From: Prunella strophiata
Taxonomy: Eukaryota > Chordata > Aves > Passeriformes > Prunellidae
Direction of reading: 5' to 3'
Length of the DNA: 64,000 nucleotides
Assembly: GCA_036583965.1 (NCBI GenBank)
Contig: JAZBQD010000017.1
Location: 28,864,385 to 28,928,384, forward strand
Shown here in pieces: positions 27,986-40,108 of the stretch (position 1 is the first letter of the stretch; every line of letters starts with the position of its first letter). Under the pieces are notes generated by a model that ran no database searches, was not told where the DNA came from, and worked only from the letters and a program-made list of their open reading frames with translations. Position numbers and translations under genes: made by a program.

Positions 27986-30900
27986 TCCTTCACGTGTATA
28001 CAATAAATATGCCCATTGTGCTAAAAATGACACAGCATTAACTATAAAATTAAAATCAGTCACAATTCCATAAAAAAAATTAGAAATAGACAGCATTGAG
28101 AATCAATCATAGCAATGTCATAGAAACAACTAAACAACATTTTTCAGAGTTAAAAATTACAAAGTGTTTTATGAACTAGAGTCTAGCATAAATGGGCTGT
28201 AAAATCTTCACACAGAATGAATTTCAGAGAGTAAACCTCATGACAGAAACTGCTTTCCAGTAGATTTTAATTTTCTGAATAAAATGGATTTAATAGAATA
28301 AATAGGGGATTATGGCTCCCAAGTGTTGAAATTACCTAATCAAACATTTTAGCATGGTTGAATTAGATTTTTTTCTTTTTTCTATTTCCAAAAGAGCAGA
28401 AATTATTCTTCTGAAAACTACTTGGATAGTAAAGGCAAACCATCCTGGGTAGCCATAACAAAGTATTCTTGTATCCTACACATTTATGGTTTGGAAGCCT
28501 CTGGGCAATACTCTACATTTTTGACCCAAACAACACTGTGGGAGGAAGCACTTTTCTGCTATATTACTACCTGTTCAAGTTATTAGATTAGGATGCTCAT
28601 TTATACAATGTCAATCTTATTTCAAAGAGGATTTTTTTTTCTTTTTCCTGACTGCTGTGATACAGGGAGAGGTCATGCAGTAGGCAATCAAAAGTTCTGA
28701 TCCCAAAACTGTTTTCATCTCTCCTTAGGGAAGTAGGTGAAGACAAAAAATTGAAGAAGTTTCTTAGTTATGTTTATAGGAAGAAACTAGAAATTTGATG
28801 TGATTTGTGTCTTCTGGATGCCACCTGCTGGGTAGGCAGGGAAAGTGTGAATTTTCTGTAGCCTGTCCAATAGATAACACCAGGAAAGGGGTGCCACTGT
28901 GTACTGTTTCTCTCCAGGTATGTCAGTGCATTTACTGCTTATTCCAAAGCTTTTCTTTCTTTGTCTTTCACAGACCTGGTTTCTGTAGTTTCTCTTCCTC
29001 TGCCTCTTTGTCCTTCTCAGAACCTATCAAGAATCTTTCTCACTTTTTTCTCTCACTGTAGTCTGGTTTCTGGGGGTTGCCATCAGTAATTAAAATCAAA
29101 CAGCACTGCTATGTTGTCTTAAAATTAATGTCTTTCCACCAAGAGGGTTTCCAAAATCACAGTCTTAAGCTCTGCTGCTTTCTCATTATTTCCCCATCAT
29201 ATGTATTTTTTTTAATAATAAAGCATTTTATGTTCAGAAAATTAAGAAATATGCTTTAGATTAACAGATTGACCCTTTAGGGTTATTAGGCAGAGATAAT
29301 TATCTTGAGTTCCTTGTTTCACATTACCTCACAAACTGAGAACTGTTCTCTGCAAGAAGCAGTCTTTGGAGGGTTTCCCTCCAACTTTCTTAGACAGCAT
29401 CTCTGGTCTTGCTTGTTACACAGTGAGTGATTCCCGTAGTTTGTTACCAGAGGGTCATTAAAAAGAGCTCCAAACTCCCTAAACTTTTCATTTTGTTAAG
29501 CTATTGACACTAGTCAATATTTTTCTAGAATTTGTACCGTTTAGGTACCGTTTTAGGTATGAGGCCAGCACAGTAGTCTTGAAATCTTAGGCTCTGGAAA
29601 AGAATCATTAGAAAAGTAAAATATTGACTACACTACAATATTAAGGACAACAATCATGATGTCATTGCTCACTTACAGGGTAGCTTGTTTTGTCTGTTCC
29701 TTCTTACAAAGTATTTTCCTACATTTATATGCATATGCACTCAGAGATATATAAAAATGTATTTGATTTTAAGGACATTCCTTTGTCTTTTTTTCCTCTT
29801 TAATTTTTCTCTTTTTGCATTGCCATGTGAAAAGATTCATATTTTGACCTTCCTATTCCTTTTTCTCCTTCAACTAAGAACACTATTTCTACAAGGTAAA
29901 GTAAGTTAATTTGGCTGCAACATTAAGCTTCAGCCTTTCCAACTGATTAGTAATCATTTCTCTGATGATGCCAGAAAACAATTCAGTTTTGACTATGAAC
30001 TTGGGTTACCTTTCTGAAATACTTATTTGCCTACTGACTCTCACTAAAAGCAGGCTATCAATATTCTATCCACCATTCTATTCTACCCAGACCTGACATA
30101 TCACTGGGTTAATCAGAAATCCTACACAGTGGTCTTTTCAGTTATAGAGCAAATGAGATAAATAAAAGGCTAATAAAAGACACTGACTAAAATTTCTCTT
30201 TTCCTTCTTTCAAAGTAAGTATCTTGATTTCCATGCAAAATACTGTCTGCTATAATCCAATCTGGTATTTCTATTTCTCTTACTTTAGGTCTGATAGTTG
30301 TCTATCCAATCCCTCTTTTACAAATACATTACATGATTCCACAGAATGAAGAATATTTACATCTTTCAAGAACATCTGTGTTACAATCTACAGGTAAGAT
30401 TGTACATACATTTGATTGTCATTTGCAACAATCAAAACTGACAAAGTGACCACAAAAATTGGTTTTAATGGCATAAATACTTACATTATAAAACCTATGG
30501 AAGATAGTTAAAAAAAAAAAAAATTGAAAAGCATTGCAAAGAGTTAAAAAGCACCAAAAAAATCCATGACCACTCCTTCAAATCTACAAAAATCCCAAGC
30601 ACATTCTTTACAGTTTCCATTTTATGTCCATAAGTCATGGAGTCAGAAAGACTCATAGCATCTTTCATATTATGCCAGTATTGTTCATGGGTCACCATCA
30701 GCATGAAAAGGTCCTGACAGAAGCCAAAGACACAAAGGCATGACAGCTTTCAAATGCCCATAAAAGGGAATTTAGACTGCAAATGAGAAGAGATTCAGAA
30801 ATACTTGAATAGAAAGATGGTCATTAAAACCTTTCTGATTGTACAGAAGATCTGCGAAACTGGAAAAAAAACCAACTGCTTTTGATACAAATGATCACCA

Positions 30901-32298
30901 CAGAAAACCACTTCTCATAAAAACAGTAATATGGAGAGGTAGCCTCCTAGGCTGATTTTAGTTTTAGACAAAGCAGAGCTCCTGAGAAGGATGTGAGCTC
31001 TGCATTGTACATCCAAGCCATGGATACAAAGCTGTGCAGCATTCCTGGTTAGACTGCAATCCCAAGCCAAGCCAGCCCATGACTGTCTGTACAGCTGCTT
31101 GAGCTTTTGGTCCCAGCACTCAGTATGGGAGACATTCCAAGTAAATTACAACTGTCTCCTTCAGTTTTAGGTTACCACAGATTATCTTCAGTGTCAGGAC
31201 TAGCACAATTTTTTCTTGCCATGTCAGCCAGATCTCCATGCAGTCTATCAGTTTTTTCTGCTCTAAACTGAGTGTAAATTATCTCAAGAAACTAAAACTG
31301 GAAAAACTAGAAAACTGTACAAAATAATATATAAAACTGGAAAAGCTATATAAAGTAGCACAGTTGTAAAACATCCTAAAGTCTACTGGTTCACATTTTC
31401 AAAATTAGAAATACAGCAACACACTTATGAATATATATTTTTTTTATGTACCAAAACCTGATTCTTAAAATCCATGGTTGATTTTTCCAGTGTACTTACA
31501 CCCTTATGTCAATTTTCAGTTTAGTTTTTCAGCTCATTAAAAGCTCCACCCTCTCATCTTTCAATATAGATTACAATAGGCAATCAATTTATTCTAATTA
31601 CAATTAAATTGTGTTTCATGCCTCATTTTCTGTCAAATCACTCTCACAATGCAGGTGGAATATTTCAGTTATTGTCATCTCTTATACACATATCCTTGCT
31701 TACTTGCATGACAAATTAATTCTTCCTACCTCTACAATGAGATATCTTCTGGGACTAGGTAGAAAGGAATTCCTAGAATGTTTTTCCTAGGTTTCCACTT
31801 ACAGAAGTCAAACAAAACACAGTAAAACCTTTGCTTATCAGAGAAGAGTAGAAACATCTTTGTGAAAGGTGGTTGCCTCTGAAACCTCTTCTGATACATA
31901 GTTAAGTGATCTAATCTTTTTATTGAAAGTGATCTAGCTTAAATTTGTTTAAATTCCTTAAATTCCTTTTAAGCATAATTGTTTTGCTGAAATACATTGT
32001 TTAAAAAAAATTCATTCAGGGCTGGAGTTTAGTGTAAAACAAATGGTGTCAGTGAGAGATTCCTTTTCCCTTTGTTCCCTTGGAGCTGAATGATGAAAAT
32101 GTGTGTAATTTACTCTCCCCTGGGACCTGCAAAGAGGCAGAGAGAATAATTAGTGCTCCCTGTTATTGGTACATGTATGTCTGATAACCCTTGAACTACC
32201 ATGGGACCTCACTTGTCTATTCAAGAAATCCCACTGAAGGGGGAATAAGCTAATTTCAGCCATTAAGATGTAAGCTGTGCCTTTGAAAACAGACTTTA
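27986..32298. other. Unique non-coding stretch
   Basis: A+T-rich sequence with no recognised gene, RNA or mobile element. It has pyrimidine-rich patches around 28,960-29,050 and 29,770-29,870 and an A13 run near 30,511. Open frames are under 90 codons and featureless. Confidence 0.5.
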
Positions 32299-32319
32299 AT
32301 ACATACATACATACATACA

Positions 32320-32349
<30 letters not shown>
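32299..32349. repeat. (ATAC)n microsatellite
   Basis: About 12-13 copies of ATAC, the left end of a compound A/T repeat block that runs to 33,268. Confidence 0.95.
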
Positions 32350-32351
<2 letters not shown>

Positions 32352-32383
32352 ATATATATACATATATAATATATATAATATAA

Positions 32384-33784
<1,401 letters not shown>

Positions 33785-34605
33785 GGCACATGGAGGACTG
33801 GGATGTGACTTGTGACAGCCAGCATGGCTTCACCAAGTCCTTCCAGACAAGCCTACAGTGGCCTCCTCAGATGGAGTGACTCCACCAGGGGAGCAGCTGC
33901 CATTTATCTGAACTTCTGCAAAGCCTTTGACACAGTCTCCCACAACATTCCTCTCTCCAAACTGCAGAGAGATGAATTTGATGAGCAGACTGATAAAACA
34001 GCTGGACAATTGCATGCTGGTTAATGGCTGAGAGTCCTGATGGACATCAGTAGTAAGTGGTGTTCCTCAGGGGTCTATACTGGGACCCCTGTATTAGTTA
34101 ATGTCTTTGTTAGTGACACAAATGAAGGGATTGAGTGCACCCTCCATGAATTTGCAGATGACACCCAGCTGAGTGGTGCAGTTGACACTCCTGGAGGACA
34201 GGATGCCATCCAGAGGGATCTGGATGCTGCGACTACGTCACCCATGAATTCTCTTCTCAAAGCTGAACAATCCCAATTTTCTTAGCTTTTCCTCACAGAA
34301 GAGATGCTCCATCCTTCACCAGAGCAGAGCAGAGGGGCAGAATCCCCTCCCTCCCTGCTGCCCACGCTGCTTTGGATGCAGCCCAGGACACGTTTGGCTC
34401 TCTGGGCTGGGAGTGCCCATGGCTGGGTCATGTCCAGCCTCTCACCCAGCAGCACACCCAAGGCTTTCTCACAGGGCTGCTCTCCCTCTGTTCATGCCCA
34501 GCCTGTGCTGATGCCCTAACAGTGAGGCAGCACCCTGAATTTGGTATTATTAAACCCTCATGAGATTTCCAGTGGCTCACTTCTCTCTTTACCTGGCAAA
34601 TTTTT
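33785..34605. mobile_element. CR1 composite of two opposed pieces
   Basis: The left piece, 33,785-34,229, is forward CR1 RT sequence: it encodes KAFDTVSHN (intact-looking FDT motif) and runs through the segment 'GAGTGCACCCTCCATGAATT' to the GGATCTGGATGCTG region. After about 20 bases of filler (34,230-34,248), the right piece to 34,605 is CR1 in reverse orientation. It begins near the reverse complement of the 'TTCAGC.TGGAGAAGAGAA' region, lacks an internal part near 34,315, and continues to a region similar to sequence just downstream of where the left piece stops. This could be an inversion during insertion or two copies joined. Stops in all frames. Confidence 0.88.
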
Positions 34606-34833
34606 AAATTTTTTTGTCTCAAAAGTGTTTGCTTGAAAGACGGAACACAAGCCTCATTGTTGTTTCGTTGTTTAATTTTGTGTAACCTCTGAAGTTTACA
34701 CTATGCAATAGGATATAGATAGGTTAGATCAAAGGAACATCATCCTACAGATCTAGTCATGCTGCAGACATCTAGATAATACTTCTATTCACATCCTTAT
34801 GCTGTGAAACTTAAGAGAAAAACCTGAGTCAGT
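34606..34833. other. Unique spacer
   Basis: Short A+T-rich spacer with nothing recognised. Confidence 0.5.
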
Positions 34834-35037
34834 AAAAAACCAACCAATCAACCCCCCTCACTAAAAACCTCAAACAAACAAACAATTCCCAACAGCAAAA
34901 CCCCCAACCAGCAAAACCCCAAACAACCCAACCAACCAGCAAAACCCCAAACAAAAAAACCCCAACCAACCAAAAAAAAAAAAAAAAAAAACCACAAAAA
35001 AAAAAAAAACACCAAAAAAACCCACCCCACAAAATCC
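34834..35037. repeat. A/C-rich low-complexity tract with C-runs
   Basis: Almost only A and C: AACC, CAAA and AAAACCCC motifs, an A19 run around 34,972 and an A14 run around 34,997. It has runs of four to six C, so the minus strand has at least five G-runs of four or more with short spacers. It explains the Phe/Trp/Gly-rich spurious minus-strand frames. Confidence 0.88.
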
Positions 35038-36087
35038 ACTAAGCATGAAAACAGGGTGGGTATTAGGGGAAGAGCAAATTAAGGATAGATAGTAAGGAAA
35101 AAAATGTTTTCATGGCATTTTGTATTTAATCCCAAAGAGCAGGTAAGTACTTAAATCAGGCAAGTAATTTTTAACAATCACTCTGAATCATAGATAGTCT
35201 CAAGATGACCAAACTTCCTCAGTATTTGTTATATTGTCTAGTTCAAGGTCTAAATTAATAGAGGCAGGAGATTTTACTATCCCAGACATCTTAACTGTCT
35301 TCTATGATCTACCAATGAAAAACGAATCACACTTCAAAAAGACATTCAACTTTCAGGAAAGTCCAAAGTGGTAAAATTTTGAAAGGAAAACCAAAACCAT
35401 TCAAGTAAACATGTAATATTTCTTCACTGCTAAAATTTAATATTTTGCCATCAGGGTTGACAAAAGAGAAAAACTACATGGGGCAAGAGGAATTGCCACC
35501 TTTTGAGAATATCCCCAGTGAATAATGTTTATTAGTTCCATAAAGGCAGTTGCTGTACGCTGCCATTTCTTTTTAGCTGTGTTCTTTGGGTTCCTCAAAA
35601 TGTCATTTTTTGTTTATTTTATATCAACATGTTTTTATGGGTGTGTAACTGCTGTTTGGATTATGGAGTGAATATACTTTGTGAGAAAAAGGATGGTTGC
35701 ATTGCAGACAAAATATTGATAATAAAAGCCAGTTTACAGGTCAGCAGAAGAGCCTGGAGTTGTTCAGTTGAACTGTCAGGGCTAAGCCTAGATGTGAATT
35801 AAATGTGGATAGGTTTTCTTTCTATCACTGCTAGTAAGTTGCCTGAGTGGTAATATACTACATATATAATCTAAAATAAATTGTAATGCCAGACTATACG
35901 GGTGTGATTGAAGATCCCATTAGAAAAGATATTAGCAATAATTTTTAAAACTTTGCCATATGACAGACTATAACAACGTGGAAAAAAAAATTAAACTATG
36001 AGATACCTCAATTTTGTGCTCAGTTGTGAAAATTTAAGGACCACATTTCTTAAAAGCAAAGTCACCGTGGCCCTTAATATATAATTG
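35038..36087. other. Unique non-coding stretch
   Basis: A+T-rich, no gene, RNA or mobile element recognised. Confidence 0.5.
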
Positions 36088-36300
36088 GAATCATGAAGAA
36101 TAGAATCATGAAATATTTTAGGCCAAAAGAAACCTCCAGGATCTTGTGTATGTACCTCCTGTTCAAATCTGGACTAATCAAGTCTCTTGTCCAGTAGAGC
36201 ACTTGTCTCTACTTATCCAGTAGAGTGTTGAGTATCTCCAAGGATGGAGATTTAAAAATCTCTGGGAGCAAATTATTCCAGTATTTTCTCACCCACATGG
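36088..36300 (-). mobile_element. Short CR1 3'-end fragment, reverse
   Basis: On the minus strand this is the last 210 bases of a CR1 of the type whose complement reads GACCTCCAGGAT... and CTCCAAGGATGGAGATT (here at 36,236-36,252). The left edge keeps two AATCATGAA-like tail units. 5'-truncated and strongly diverged. Confidence 0.78.
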
Positions 36301-36301
36301 T

Positions 36302-36327
36302 AAAAAAAAAAAAAAAAAAAAAAAAAA
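36302..36327. repeat. Poly(A) run, 26 bases
   Basis: Uninterrupted A26 directly abutting the 5' (truncated) edge of the reverse CR1 fragment. CR1 itself does not end in poly(A), so it is either slippage or the tail of another, unrecognised insertion. Confidence 0.92.
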
Positions 36328-37390
36328 GGACAAAGCAAGAAAACCCCAAACAACTCAGAAGACTACTTAGTCTTCTCTGGGCAAATCAACAAACCCTGTT
36401 CTCTCAGATATTGCTAAATGTTCTCTAAGACATTGTTAATATGTCAGGTGTTACAACCCCCTCACTACCTTGGTGGCTCTCCAGTGGAACTAACTCTAGG
36501 ATATCAAAATCTGCAGTGGAAAGTATTTCAAAATGTTGATATTCAAATAAAGAAATAATTAGGAAAATAATTACCCAAGTGTAGTTCTTTGTCTTTTCCA
36601 ATTTGGATTCAATAATCTCTTGTGTACTTGATGCTGTTTGAGCAGAGAAATGCAGATAAATTGGCACATAGCCTGTTTATCTTGTATTAGTTGTAGCTAG
36701 AGACATTAGAAATAAAAATAAACTTTTAATAACAATTATAGCACATTTCCAGCTACAGGCACATGAGTATAGTTGGATGCCTCCATTTTATGCTTAATTA
36801 TGGAATACTGCACACAGTTCCATGATATAATTCAAAGTAATGGAAGATGTGACACAGATAAAAGTCCTTCATTCACTTTTCCAGTTCACCTTGCAACAGG
36901 CTGCTACACTACTCCCCTCACTTCCAGGGACACACAGCAGCACAAACCAATGTACCCAGGATATTGCACACTGGACCTGCAATGCCTGCTGCTTCGGAAC
37001 AATGAATTACCATATTATCCCAGAAACTTTTTTCTACCAAAATTAGGTATTGCAGAGGAAATCTGCAATCTCTGAGGTGAACTGAACTGGCAGTCAAGCT
37101 CTGGAGCAGTGGATTGCATCAAGCACCATAGGGAGGTTTCCTAAATTGGCAAAAATTCAATCTCAGTGCAGAGAGAAGTCCTTAAGGACTGCTGGAACCC
37201 TGACGAGAGGCAGCTCCAACCCCACGCAGGCACAACTGGGAGTGGCAGCAGCCAGATCCCTGCATGGATCCTTCTGCATGCACCAGAGAGGATATGGGGA
37301 ACCTAGACAGAGCTCCCACAGTCTCATGCATGCATCTGAGTGTCAGGCTGTGGGGAGGGCCAGAGCCTGTCACCAGTATTAGATGGCACT
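36328..37390. other. Unique non-coding stretch
   Basis: No gene recognised. The right part from about 37,100 becomes G+C-richer and may already belong to the following CR1 copy. Confidence 0.45.
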
Positions 37391-37399
37391 AGGGACAAC

Positions 37400-38265
37400 A
37401 CTTGTGTGAGGTGCCCCTAGCTCAGCCAGCAGACAAGCTGCTCAGCCCCATGTCAGAGCTAAGAGAGGAGGCAGAATAGGGAGGCATCAGGGACTCGGAT
37501 GCTCTTCTGAAGAGGAGATTGTCTGGTGGAGCCATGCTCAGCCACCCCTGAGACAGGCACCCCAGCTGGCTGCTTTGCCAGGGAAGGATCCTTCATCGCC
37601 TCAACCCCCTGCAGAAGGAGAGGAGCTAATAGATGGGGGAGCACGTAATCAGATTGCTTCTTGGGGAGGCAGGGGAATCCACTCTTGGCTACCTCCTGAC
37701 CAGGACGACCAGGGCAGCAATCCTCCCCCTGTACTCAGCACTGGTGAGGCCACCCCTCAAGTTCCATGTGCAGTTCTGGGCCCCTCATGACAAGAAGGAT
37801 ATTGAAATGCTGAAGTGTGTCCAGAGAAGGGCAGCAGAGCAGGTGAAGGGTCTGGAGCACAGGTTTTATAAGGAGCAGCTGAATGGAGCTGGGATTGTTT
37901 AACCTGGAGAAAAGGAGACTCAGGGAAGACCTTATTGCTTTCTACAACTACTCACAAGGAGATTGTAGCCAGGGGAGGTTTGGCCTCTTTTTCCAGGCAG
38001 CAGGCAATCAGATAAGAGGAAATAGCCTCAGGCTGTGCTAGGTGAGGTTTGGACTTCATATAAGGAAAAAAGTTCTTCACTTAAAGGGTTTTCAGGTATA
38101 CTAACAGGTTGCCCATATAAGTGGTGAAATCATCATCCCTGAAGGTATTTTAGACATGGTGCCAAAGGAATGGATGAGTAGTGAACATGGCAATGCTAGG
38201 TAAATAGATGGATTTGATGATCTTAGAGATCTTTTCAAATCATATTTACTCTATGTTTCTATAAA
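37400..38265 (+). mobile_element. CR1 LINE, ORF1-like piece joined to 3' end, forward
   Basis: The 3' half, about 37,690-38,265, is clear CR1: 'GTGAGGCCACCCCTCAAGTT', 'GGGCCCCTCATGACAAGAAG' and the UTR run to the terminal region near 38,260. The part at about 37,440-37,640 encodes, across a frameshift, SELREE..GGIRDSD and then EEEIVWWSHAQPPLRQAP. That resembles the end of the CR1 ORF1 coiled-coil region (RLRSIRE..EIDxW). If so, the endonuclease and most of RT were deleted between about 37,640 and 37,690. It belongs to a different CR1 subfamily from the copies at 10.7 and 58.3 kb. Inactive. Confidence 0.82.
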
Positions 38266-39514
38266 TGAAGCTGAGAAAGGTAAATAGGATAACTTGGTCC
38301 AGGTATATTTTGTTCTTAAATTTAAATTGAGTTTGGTTGCTACTTTTTACTTTTGATGTATCCTAAAACCGTCTTTGGGCACATGATGCCCAGGCCTTTA
38401 TCTTAAACAGTCAGACAAATGTAAGTAAGTAATATATGTAGAAAACAGTCACAGTAAAATAAAATTTGCAAACAGAGATAACCATTGTCCATGAGAGCAC
38501 TGCTTTGCATATGCCAACACAGAATTTCCTATGCTATGAAGTTATATTTTTCTAAGAGCTGTAAACAGATACAAACTCTTGATTACAACACTGTCACAGT
38601 TTTCTTATTGTGTCCTCCCTATTTTTACTATCCAGAAATACAGACAACTATCTTCTCTTTAGCTTATAAGATTGCTAATTAATGTTTTAAGAATCGATGT
38701 CTGATAGTTTTGAAAGACTCCACAGCATATATAAATATGTACTCTTTGCTATACATCTTTGTCCAACTACAGGTTTTCCCCAAACATAGATATATACATG
38801 TATCACTTAACAGATGAACAACTCTGTAATTAACACTAGGAAGAAACCTTCCAACTCTGTGTGCTGGACCACAGGGAGTGAAGAAGGCTCCCCACTAGAG
38901 AATCACTGAATCATTTGGTTGAATCAAGTGATTGCGCAGCAGGAGAATATTCCCAAAAAGAAAAATTCCATTATAAGTACAGCAGTACCCTGACATGCTA
39001 CTGCTGTACATTTTAATTAATCACTCAATTTGTGAAACAGGAAGTTACAAAAGTTGACATACACTATGCCTTTATAAATTGACAGCTGTATAAGTGAAAG
39101 TGAATATACAACATACAGCAAATAAAGTGTAGGGTTGTGAGGCTTAAAAAAATAACAGAACACCCTCAAATACTATAGGTATCTGAGACCTGGTATTTCA
39201 GTAAAAAAGTAATACTCTTCTTTTTATTTCTGCATTTAAAATTATTGCTTTGACCTCCCTGAATTTCACTTCACAGAGTTACTGGGTTTCTTCACTTAGG
39301 CATCAGGGTTTTCTTTGAACAGTTGTCTTACAAATACAACAAAATCGTATCAGTTATAATCAGTTTAGTTTCCACCCACTGACCATGAAAATACAGAAAG
39401 CAAAAGCAGGCAGATAATGGTATGCATTTTTGAGTGAGGAATAAATACTGGTTAAAAAGTGTTTTGTACAGTATTTTTCTGCAGAGTACCATTTGAAAAA
39501 GGTCTTGAATTTAT
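38266..39514. other. Unique non-coding stretch
   Basis: A+T-rich, nothing recognised. Confidence 0.5.
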
Positions 39515-40108
39515 ACTAAGTCTGCTGAGGCTACTAAATTGGGAGGAGCTGTTGACTCCCTCAAAAGCAGAGAGAGCCCAAAGGGAGGCCTGGACAAACT
39601 TACAGGGCTGTGCAATCACCAACAATATGAAGTCTAATGGGAGAAAGAGCCAGATTCTGTACCTGAAATGGAGCACTCCTGGATTTGCAGTCAGTCTGGG
39701 GAATGAGATACTGGAGAGCAGCACTGCAGAAAGGGAACTGAGGGAGGGTAAAGAGCAAGTTAATTGTGAGTCAGCAGTGCCCTGGCTGCCAGGAGGACCA
39801 ACTGTGTCTGGGGTGCATCAGGCACAGCATCACAGCTGGGCAAGGGAGGGGATTGTCCCACCCTGCTCTGCACCGAGGCAGCCTCGTCTTGAGTGCTGGG
39901 GCAGTTTTGGGTGTCACAGTATAAAAAAAAGACATTGAGCCATTAGATAGTGCCCAAAGAGGGGCTACAGAAATGGTGAAGGGCCTTGAGGAGAAGCTGT
40001 ACAAGGAGTGGCTGAGAGGGTGTCCTGCATAGAATCTGAGTTGAACTCAATAATCCTTGTACTTCCCTTCCACCTCAGGATATTCTATGATAATGTGATT
40101 CTAAATAT
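39515..40108 (+). mobile_element. CR1 LINE fragment with internal deletion, forward
   Basis: A CR1 copy of a third subfamily. It starts in the RT C-terminal region ('CTAAATTGGGAGGAGCTGTT' at 39,534) and continues through 'GGGGTGCATCAGGCACAGCA' at 39,810 to about 40,020. It then jumps directly to the 3' end (40,040-40,108: CTTCCACCTCAGGATATTCTATGAT), missing the several hundred bases in between. Stops occur in the coding frame. An open frame of 159 codons (39,459-39,938) overlaps it by chance. Confidence 0.9.

Noticed and set aside
27541..28096. Overlapping frames of 112-130 codons on both strands
   Set aside because: Explained by a GC-richer CR1 ORF1-like block with breaks; not a host gene.
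39459..39938. 159-codon plus-strand open frame
   Set aside because: Overlaps a CR1 fragment in a frame that is a mixture of CR1 and flanking sequence.
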